From NCBI GenBank assembly GCA_029721435.1, contig CM056577.1, forward strand, positions 120,965,219-121,029,218: a stretch of DNA of 64,000 bases, written 5' to 3'. The translations under genes were made by a program, and so were the position numbers. Positions 12,331 through 64,000 of the stretch are shown here, piece after piece. This stretch comes from Gymnothorax reevesii (lineage: Eukaryota; Chordata; Actinopteri; Anguilliformes; Muraenidae). Positions within the stretch are counted from its first letter, which is position 1. Each line of letters starts with the position of its first letter. The notes below the pieces were generated by a model. The model was not told the origin of the DNA. It ran no database searches and saw only the letters and a list, made by a program, of their open reading frames with translations.

Positions 12331-12931
12331 ATTTAAAACTAAAACAGACATTTCATTGCCACTATGTCAGATAGTACTGAAGTCTCAGTCTTCTTAATCT
12401 CATGTTTGTAATCTCATGTAAAATCATTCATTAAACAGAATGTACCATCTTTCAAGTATTACAGCACTGCTGCATCTTTTCTTTCGTCGGTCATATTTTT
12501 GACTGTGATACAGAACTCCATTAACCATAAAACAGCTCATCGGTGTACTCATTTGGAATATTTGATCAGGCTTTGCTAGAGTCCTTCAGCCTACTGGCCA
12601 GACTGAAGACATTGCTAATTCATATTTTATGCATATTTCTGGTTCCAAATGAGAGAAAGGGGTATTTTTTTGTTTTGAATTGGGATTAAAATAAGAGTTT
12701 CCATTGCTGTGTTCTTATACTTTGGCATGTAATACAATATCATGTTTGAAAATTTAATTTATAAAGGAATACTTTTTTTCTCAATCCTGAGTATGCGTTT
12801 CATTGTAAATTCTTATAAGTACCTTCATCAGTCATTTAAAACAGAATGCACTTAAGCATTGTCTACTAGTAGAGTACATGATAACCTCCCGTATACTCAC
12901 ATTAAATAACATCTGACTAGCAGCAGTAATA
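12331..12931. other. non-coding, no gene seen
   Basis: AT-rich spacer between the 5S-derived fragment and the next Tc1-like element. Nothing recognised. Confidence 0.5.
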
Positions 12932-12933
12932 TA

Positions 12934-14548
12934 CAGCGCCCTCCATAATTATTGGCACCCCTGGTTAAGATGTGTTAAAAGCCTTAAAATAAATTCATTT
13001 TTTATTGCAGAAGCATACTCACACTGAAAATTGTAGAAAAATATAACCTTCAACTCGAGCGAATTTTAAGGGAAAAAAAATCCCTGACTAAGAAATAATT
13101 ATTTTTCATAAAATCACCTGTTCCACAATTATTAGCACCCCTAACAATTCATTGGAATTAAATGTAATTGAAGTATTTCTGTCATTTCTACAGTAGTTTA
13201 CAAAGTTGATGAGAGTATCTAAGAACATTTAATTAGTAAATCATCACTTCCTGTTTCCCTGGGGTATAATTATGACGTGACACAGAGGCCATTTCTCTTA
13301 TCCACTCTTCAACATGGGAAAGACAAAGACACACACCATTCAAGTAAGGCAGATATGTGTCGACCTTCACTAGTCAGACAATGGCTACAAGAAAATAGCC
13401 ACTCCCCTGCACCTGCCCATATCTACTGTCAGAGGAATCATTAAGAAATTTAAAACAACTGAAACAGTGGTAAAAAAAAAAAAGCCTGGACGAGGACGCA
13501 AGGTTATTTTGCCACCACGCACAGTTAGGAGTATGGTAAGAGAAATAAAAAGTTCTCCAAAGCTGACTGTTCAAGAATTGCAACAAATGGTAGCATCTTG
13601 GGGTCACAAAGTCTCCAAAACAACCATCAGGCGCTACCTACATGCCGACAATCTGTTTGGGAGTCATGCACGGAAAAAACCTTTTCTCACTCACAATCAT
13701 AAACGCAAACATCTGGAGATCGCTACACGGTACTGGGACTTTAACTGGGACCATGTGCTTTGGTCCAATGAGACCAAATAGAGCTTTTTGGCAACAAACA
13801 CTAAGTGGGTCTGGTGGAACACAAAAGATGAGTCTGCAGAAAAGCACCTCATGCCCACTGTGAAATATGGGGGAGGATCGGTGATGCTGTGGGCCTGTTT
13901 CTCTTCCAGAGGCCCTGGGAACCTTGTTAGGGTGCATGGCATCATGAACGCTTTGAAATACCAAGACATTTTAAATCAAAATCTGGCGGCCTCTGCCCGA
14001 AAGCTGAAGATGGGTCGTCACTGGGTCGTTCAGCAAGATAATGACCCTAAACATGTGGCCAAATCTACTCAGAAATGGATCACCAGACACAGAATCAAGT
14101 TCCTCCCATGGCCATCTCAGTCCCCAGACCTCAGCCCCATTGAAAACCTGTGGAGTGAGCTGAAGAGGAGAGTGCAGAGGAGAGGACCCAGGTTGCTGGA
14201 TGATTTAGAGAGATTGTGCAACGAGGAATGGTCGAAGATCCCTCTTTCTGTATTCTCCCATGTTGTGAAACATTATAGGAGAAGATTAGGAGCTGTTTTG
14301 TCGGCAAAAGGGGTTGTACAAAGTAGTAACATCAGGGGCACTAATAATTGTGGCACAAATAATTTGATATAAAATAATTATTTCTTAATGTGGGATTTTT
14401 TTTCCCCACTGAGTAAATGCACTTGAATTAAAGGTTCGATTTTCCTCTATTTTTTTTGTGGTCCTATAGTATTTAGAAAAAAACAGAATTTATTAGAAGC
14501 TAAAGAACACATCTTAACGAGGGGTGCCAATAACTATGGAGGGCGCTG
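12934..14548 (+). mobile_element. Tc1-like element, 1.6 kb, intact ends
   Basis: Perfect-looking terminal inverted repeats (cagcgccctccat... and ...atggagggcgctg) are flanked by TA at 12932-12933 and 14549-14550. The inner inverted flanks aagatgtgtt and aacacatctt also match. Confidence 0.95.
13314..14372 (+). pseudogene. Tc1-like transposase, nearly open but catalytically altered
   Basis: One frame runs from MGKTKTHTIQVRQ to the final TAA with only two stops: TAG after VDLH (near 13370) and TAG after NETK (near 13780). The expected first catalytic Asp in LWSDETK is Asn here (LWSNETK). The residues after the second stop look frame-displaced for about 8 codons, suggesting paired indels. The second Asp (VQQDNDPKH) and the SPDLSPIENLW region are intact. 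Full family length of about 350 codons. Confidence 0.9.
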
Positions 14549-14550
14549 TA

Positions 14551-15269
14551 TTTTAGATTGCAGTAATCATAATTATCATGCAATGGCCCATTGCAATCTC
14601 AATGGCGGCTACAAAACCCTCCCCCCCACCACCACTCCGCGTCCCCCCTCGGTCTCTGTCTCAATCTCACATGGACCGGTCCTTATCAACAACACTCCCT
14701 CATCCCTCCTCTGGCTTCAAGGACAGAACATCTTGCCCTTGATAAGAACTTGGACCTTGTACTGACTCTGGTGCATCCCCCCCACCCACCCCCACCCTCC
14801 CCCTCCACAACAGGCTGCCTCCTCACTCATTTTCTTCTCGATTTAAGCCCATCTTGCCCCCACTTCTCACCCCCCCCCCTCTCACCCCCCGCCCCCCCAT
14901 TACTAGAAAAAAATTCCTACGTGTTTCCAGCGTGTCGCGTTATAAACCCGATGTGTATCATGGCTGATGTCTTCAATATATGTTATGTTTGTTCTGTGTA
15001 CTGCATCTGTAACCCTAAATTTCGAAGGTAAAGCTTCCGGGGCGCTTCTCAGTGTGGGACCCGCTGCAGTCTTCTTTCTCCGGCAGACTGGAGAAACGGA
15101 AATGCCTTTTTTAGGACAAATAAAGTCGTCTGAGGCTGACAACGGCCCTTTCTGGATAAGGTTGAATAGCCCTGCTGTAGTATGATGACAGGCTCTGTAT
15201 ATTTAATTAACTGTAATTCAGCGAATATGGATGCCATTATTCACCCATTAAAGATGGTTTGGAGTTTAA
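14551..15269. other. non-coding with pyrimidine-rich tract
   Basis: C-rich tract at about 14615-14900. A short dispersed-repeat arm (ctttctggataaggttg) at about 15148 is shared with 17998, 18165 and 26390. No gene seen. Confidence 0.5.
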
Positions 15270-15955
15270 AACTTGAAATTATTTTTGGCAATCGAGCTTA
15301 CTGCATCCTTTAGCCTTAGAGATGAGGGAACATCTGGCTTGTTTCCAGCACACAGTTCAAAAGCCAATATCTGTGAGGACACCGTTAATGCAATATGCTG
15401 CCATCCAGACGGTGTCATTTTCTGGAAAGGCCTTGCTTTTTCAGCAAGACAATGCCAAACCACATTCTGCATGTAGTACAAGAACATGGGTCCATAGTGA
15501 GAGTCCAGGTACTAAACTGGCCTGCCTGCAGTCCAGACCTGTCACCCACTGAAAATATTTGGGGTATTATGAAAAGAAAAATATGACAAAGGGGGCCACA
15601 AGGTGTCGACCATCTGAAATCCTGCATCAAGCTAGAATGGGAAAACATTTTGCTTTCAAAACTACAAAACTCTCCTCAGTTCCTTTTTTTTTTTTTAAAT
15701 ACAGGAGGTGTGGACACACATTGGTTAACATGCCTCAATTCCAAATTTTTTGAAGCGTGTTACTGGCACCACATTCAAAATGAACATCATTTAAAGAAGA
15801 AAACAAATAAAAAATTTCTCAGTCTCAACATCTGATATTTTGTCTTTGTACTCTATTAAATTAAATGTAGTGTCTAAATTATTTGCAAATCATTGCATTT
15901 AACTCATTTACATTTTACACAGCATCCCAACTTTTCTGGAGTTGGGGTTGAAAAT
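15270..15955 (+). mobile_element. truncated, decayed Tc1-like element
   Basis: Transposase remnants LFQQDNAKPHSA and LACSPDLSPTENIWGIMKRK lie in different frames at about 15430-15590, followed by a right terminal repeat ending ccaacttttctggagttggg (about 15928-15947). The left end and N-terminal half are missing. Confidence 0.8.
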
Positions 15956-16589
15956 GTACAAATCATGGAGTTGTATTCCGTTTATGCCTGACTTAAAACA
16001 ATTTTTGTCTGAAGAAAGACTACACGCAAACATCCCCCTGACAGGCACGGTTTGTTTATGACAATAAACTGAACCTTTTGGCAGTCAGTTTTTTCATTAA
16101 AATAAAATTTCATGCCATTACTGATGAAGGAGATCTTTGCATATTGTAATCAACCCTAAGAACTCTCATGCAGACCAAAGCCTCCATCCCTCTGTGGTGG
16201 ACTGTACTGCCCAGCTGACGGGGGCACTTAAGATTTTAAATTGAATTGGGTCTTGTTACTGCATTAGGGGCTCATGTTTTAGCTCGTCCAAGTTTTCAGC
16301 TGGCACAAGTACTGCACCTCCACTTTAGTTTGAGGTGTATTGATTGTTACATCAATTGAGAACATTTTAATGTTGATGTAACAAGGACTACTGGTAGTCG
16401 GTAGCAGGCTAGTCCCAAAACATGGTCATTCTAAAGGCCCATCCACACCAATAACAATTACTACAAGAGTTTGTCACTAAAGAGACAATATCCCCTGCCG
16501 TTAGGTCACCAGAACCGACTGGTATCTGCGCATTCCCAGTAGGAAGGTTGGTACCGCAAAGAATTGAAATAGGTCGACTCCTTGAGATA

Positions 16590-16690
16590 TCGCGCTGACA
16601 ATGTTCGGGACGGACGGACGGACGGACGGACGGAGCGGAATACTATATCCCCCGCTTTGCGCTAAACGCGCGGCGGGGGATAATAAAAGG
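16590..16690 (+). repeat. hairpin-ended dispersed repeat, copy 1
   Basis: A (GGAC)n run (about 16608-16633), then tatatcccccgc ... gcggcgggggataataaaa. The 3' end is a GC hairpin followed by ATAATAAA. The same plan recurs at about 38805-39230, 44925-45540 and 59690-59995. Confidence 0.6.
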
Positions 16691-17035
16691 ATAAAAATGT
16701 GAGTATTCACATCAATGAGCAAAAACCGTTCATCTGTAGAGCCTTTTCAAATTTAACAGTCATTTTCAATGGATGCCAGCAAAAAATTCTCCCCTTGTGA
16801 TCAAAAATGATAGCCTATGTTGCCATCACCGCTATAGCTTTTGTGCAGACTGTGCCAGTCACTTCAGTTTTAACGATTTCTATCGCTCTTAAAGGAAAAA
16901 ATCCCAAAAAAGCAACCCTTCCAAGGGTTAATGCAAGGACCTTTTGCAGAAAAAAAAAAATTCTAGAAAAACATGAACACAGCACATGCAAAAGAATGCT
17001 CTCCTCAGGTGTGTTCATCAGTTCAATACACAAAG

Positions 17036-17041
17036 TTTATT
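17036..17041 (-). promoter_or_regulatory. candidate poly(A) signal, distal
   Basis: AATAAA on the minus strand followed by TTTGTGTATTG, a GU-rich context typical of cleavage sites. It would give a 3' UTR of about 2.5 kb. Confidence 0.4.
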
Positions 17042-17983
17042 TGAGACGCAATTAACTCCGCAATGTTTAAGAAACAGTCACCTATACAAAGAATTCCTCT
17101 GAATAAAAATGATGCCAAACCATTCTTTTCTTCATCTTTCTGCAAACAAAGCAAAACTGTTTGTAATCCTTCCCCTGCGCGTGCTTAAAATCTTCCACAT
17201 TCTGTAACAAACGCCAGCTAATACAGCAGTTACATGTTTCACTGAATAAAACCACACGTCCATGTAAATATTAAATAATGTCTTCAAAAACAGTTTAATC
17301 AAAGATTTAAAGTGAGTAACAGTTGTAACAGGTCAGGTATAACAGTAACAAACTGGCCATAAGAGTCAATAGCAATCCATCATATAGTGAAGTTTCATTG
17401 TAGAAGTTGTTTTATAGAAAATTTTTTTATACAACAATTACATCAACATGAATAAAATAATTATTACAATTAAGGCTTTTTGGGAAGAGGATACAGTAAA
17501 TTTACTTTTTTTCTTAGGAATGTGAGGAAGTTGCAAGTAATGAGTGAGGGAGAGGAATAGAGAGAGGGAGGAGAAGAGATGAATGAAAAAGAAAAATGGG
17601 GAAGATATAGAGGCAGGAGGAAATGGACACAGTCAGAAAAGAAACAAAAGTAGAAGAGGAGGATTGCGACAACCAAAAAAAATAAAAAAATAAGAGGAGG
17701 AAAAAATCCAAATCACTGCACTCACACAGCATCCTTCATACCAACTCAAACTTCATAAACCCCTCATTAACATGTCAAATCCTTAATAAGCCTGACATGA
17801 CTTCAGCTTATGACATAACGGGCTTGTTACATGACTTACTCCTGCATTCCTAAAGAGCAGCAGTACTTCACAGCAAATAAGACATCGTGATACCTTCTTT
17901 CCTATACGGTAAAAGAGAAAACAAAACTTATTCATGCAAACATGACGTACAAATCTCCAGAGATGGTCATAAACCAGTTATGA

Positions 17984-18189
17984 CAGGGGTTCTAAACCTT
18001 ATCCAGAAAGCAATGGTGTGGGTGCAGGCAGTCATTCTAACCACGCAGTTACACGCCCGATTCTACTAATCAAGGTCTATACCACAGAATCCCGAGTTCA
18101 GTTATCAGAATCAGGAGTGTACCTGCTTGGTTGGAATGAAAGCCTGCACACCCACACTGGCCTTTTCTGGGTAAGGTTGAGAACCCTCA
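17984..18189. mobile_element. MITE, hAT-like
   Basis: Inverted ends (caggggttctaaaccttatc ... aaggttgagaaccctca) are flanked by the 8-bp duplicates agttatga (17976-17983) and agttacga (18190-18197), one mismatch. It lies within the possible long cgn 3' UTR. Confidence 0.75.
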
Positions 18190-19248
18190 AGTTACGACAT
18201 GCCAAAAGTGTTGTAACAGCATTACGTAGCGCAGGCCACATACCCACAAGATGAAAGAGGTGACAATTTGAGACAAGTGTAAATGGAGAAAGCATTAGAG
18301 AAATAAAATTGAAATTACAAAACACATCACAAGTGTTCAAAACTGCAAGACATGGTACCCATTACAGGCAGTGGTTTGTGTCAGTAAAAACTCACAGGTA
18401 TACAGGATATAACCATAGTGAATCAAAAGGCACAGCAGTGTAAAATAGACTCAAAACTTCATCTAAAACAGAGTGCAAACTCAAATAGAAAACGGAACAG
18501 AATCAAACTGAAACCAACATTCAGTAAAAAAAAACGGGAAAAAAAAAAAAAAAAAAAAAAAACCTTGGAAAACATTCAGCAGTCATCAACTCTAACCAGC
18601 GAAGGCTAGCAGCGTGTTCGGACTGGTGGATTCCAAGAATCATGGACAACGCTTGTGCTTTCAAAATTTCAAACAGTTGAACTGTGCGCGCGTTTGCATG
18701 AATAAGTGTGTTTCAATATGAATACTCAGCATAGTTGAGCATTTACCTGCACTTAGCACGGTTATTCACAGCTTGTGATCAGCCCTAACACAGTTAACAG
18801 AAAAGACCCCACCTTCCCCAACTTACTAGTTGTGGATGGTCACTTTCTGTAACTGCAGTTGGGTCTAGAAAACCTGAACTCTACTGTCGAGCATTACCCT
18901 GTACCATCCGAGATTGACTTGTGTCACATTACTGCACCATTATATCGAAAGTCAAATGCCTCCATTTTGGTATTATGTGACCCTGATAACGTACCCAATA
19001 TGGTAGAATGCCTCTCCCAGAGTTTGTTTACAGCTATTTAGAGGACACTTGTATTAAAACTGACTTTACAACAGTAGAATAGATTCAGAGCCTGAAGGCC
19101 CAACAGCTACATTGATCTTTGTTGTGGCAACACCAGGGGTCCACTGACCAAACGTTCAAGTTCTAGTCAAACACTCGGTCGACAAGGCAATAGATTGTTC
19201 TCATATTGTAATGCCGGGCCATCAGGCTTCACTCCCATTGAATTCCTA

Positions 19249-19254
19249 TTTATT
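19249..19254 (-). promoter_or_regulatory. candidate poly(A) signal, proximal
   Basis: AATAAA on the minus strand, 248 bp after the cgn stop codon. A second AATAAA-like motif on the opposite strand is not relevant. Confidence 0.45.
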
Positions 19255-19501
19255 TCCCAGCAAAATAAAGGTCAGTGTTATTAATACCATGTGTCGGTGA
19301 AGTAAAATAAAACTAATTATTTGTGCCGGGAGTGAAAGGTATTCTTTCATTTTTGTTACAGAAAAACTGGAGCAAAAGGGAGGATTGCCGTCACTCCATC
19401 CCTTCTCGTTCTGTATCCTTGTCTCTTCTCCCACTCCCTTTATCCCACCAAACCTCCCTCTTTTCTAATTTTTTCACTTAAGTCTACTGCTTGAACTAGC
19501 A

Positions 19502-63088
<43,587 letters not shown>

Positions 63089-64000
63089 CACTGAGGGCGA
63101 GAGAGCGAGAGATTCAGCATGTCGTAACCAGATGGGAACAGTGTGAACACTTGCACTGGACAATTATGTACACATCTATGTGTAGATGATTTAAGTCCTT
63201 CTCATATGCAAACAAAATACTTACATTACTGTAACTATTTTCCATATTACACGAATGCTGTGGCAACAATTAGTTTTTGAACTTCAGGCCAAAAAGGAAC
63301 TTGAAATCAAAAGGGGAGAAGGGGACACAAAAAAACCAAAAAACAAAATGAGAAATTAGTTTAACGGTAAAAACAAAATAAAAGAACCCCTTGCGCTTCA
63401 GCCCCTCTCTTGCCAGAGGTCGGTGCTCACAGAAAAGGACAAATTCAGAACAAATGAAGGAACAGACTGGAGCATTCAAATCACTTGCATCAGTTTATTG
63501 AGATGCATCTCAATAAACTGATGCAAGTGATTTGAGTGCTGCAGTCTCGAATTTCAATTTAACATTCTTAATTGAAGGAGATATTTCAATATGCCTCAAC
63601 TGCTCTCGCTCTGCTTTTCTCTTACGCACACACACGCACACACACAGTGCTTAAGGAATGTGTCATAAGTATTACATAAAGTCAGACTGCACTAAGCAAA
63701 CAGGATGTGCTCACAAAGTACCAGAATGTTAAACTTGAACAGAAAAACAAACTAAGGCACCAGTTACAGAAGTGGGAAGATGACCCACAATATACTGTAC
63801 TGCATATAGAGAAAGCAAATACGAGCACTAAAATGAACACACGCACATGTACAGGTTATGAGCTCCCCAATACTACAAAAAGGCACACTGCTTACAATAC
63901 TCCCCTACTGTTCAGAAGTATTGGGGGGGGGAGGGTAAGAATGCGGACAACACTTTTTAAAGTACTGGGACACACCCACTGCTACCATTTCACCTCATAC
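63089..64000. other. upstream of cgn coding exon 1 (probable intron 1)
   Basis: No coding sequence. The acceptor at 63092-63091 implies that a 5' UTR exon and promoter lie further right. Contains the palindrome at 63472-63539 and short CA runs. Confidence 0.6.
63472..63539. repeat. perfect palindrome (cruciform-capable)
   Basis: 63481-63530 is a 50-bp perfect palindrome without spacer, centred on gagatg|catctc. Adding the flanks makes 68 bp with one mismatched pair. Arms read tcacttgcatcagtttattg. Confidence 0.95.

Larger units (their letters stand above)
17036..19501 (-). other. probable cgn 3' UTR and downstream region
   Basis: On the minus strand this follows the cgn stop codon and contains no other coding sequence. 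Its true end is undetermined: one AATAAA lies 250 bp and another 2.46 kb after the stop. A 206-bp MITE (17984-18189), an A-run at 18536-18562 and a CT-rich tract near 17520-17700 (minus-strand sense) lie inside. Transcript data would be needed to place the cleavage site. Confidence 0.5.

Noticed and set aside
63089..63163. Upstream in-frame ATG extending cingulin by 25 residues
   Set aside because: It lies across a good acceptor (CTCAG at 63095-63091), and the residues do not resemble a cingulin N-terminus.

Overview
This is a window of animal nuclear DNA, almost certainly from a ray-finned fish. It holds one large spliced minus-strand gene with fish-typical DNA transposons (Tc1-like, pogo-like, nested hAT), the 3' end of an L2/Rex-like LINE, a 5S-rRNA-derived SINE remnant and many simple repeats. 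The species cannot be told from the sequence. No prokaryotic gene, CRISPR array or operon is present.

The gene is cingulin (cgn), the cytoplasmic scaffold of tight junctions. I assembled 19 coding exons from conserved protein segments plus GT/AG junctions and matching phases. They run from the start codon at 63088-63086 down to the stop codon at 19504-19502. The sum is 3708 coding bases: 1235 residues plus a stop, close to mammalian cingulin (about 1200). The head carries the ZO-1-interaction segment, a long coiled-coil rod follows, and the acidic/serine tail matches cingulin rather than cingulin-like 1. The 5' untranslated exon and promoter are not identifiable and probably lie beyond 64000. 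The 3' UTR runs left from 19501, with candidate poly(A) signals near 19250 and 17040.

The most unusual aspect is that four tandem arrays sit directly on cgn splice junctions. A 53-bp unit (native junction plus 62 copies) repeats the last 45 nt of coding exon 12 and the first 8 nt of its intron. A 34-bp unit (13 copies) repeats the 3' end of coding exon 6 with its donor. A roughly 73-bp unit repeats the end of coding exon 10 with its donor. A 32-bp unit (20 regular copies, then a decayed tail of several kb) abuts the acceptor of coding exon 8. The gene is therefore full of decoy splice signals. The 53-bp array also creates three overlapping antisense ORFs of over 1000 codons that are not genes.

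Left of cgn (1-17000) I see no host gene. This part holds a foldback element (857-1094), a 3.9-kb pogo-like transposon with TA duplications and an internal coding array of 14 x 69 bp (5906-9805), two nearly full-length Tc1-like elements (10592-12173; 12934-14548), a truncated third (15270-15955) and a 5S-derived SINE fragment. Inside cgn introns lie three-deep nested hAT insertions (21006-23325), a large foldback (about 30115-30800), three more Tc1-like elements, several MITEs and a LINE 3' end (55263-57165). At the right edge is a perfect 50-bp palindrome (63481-63530).
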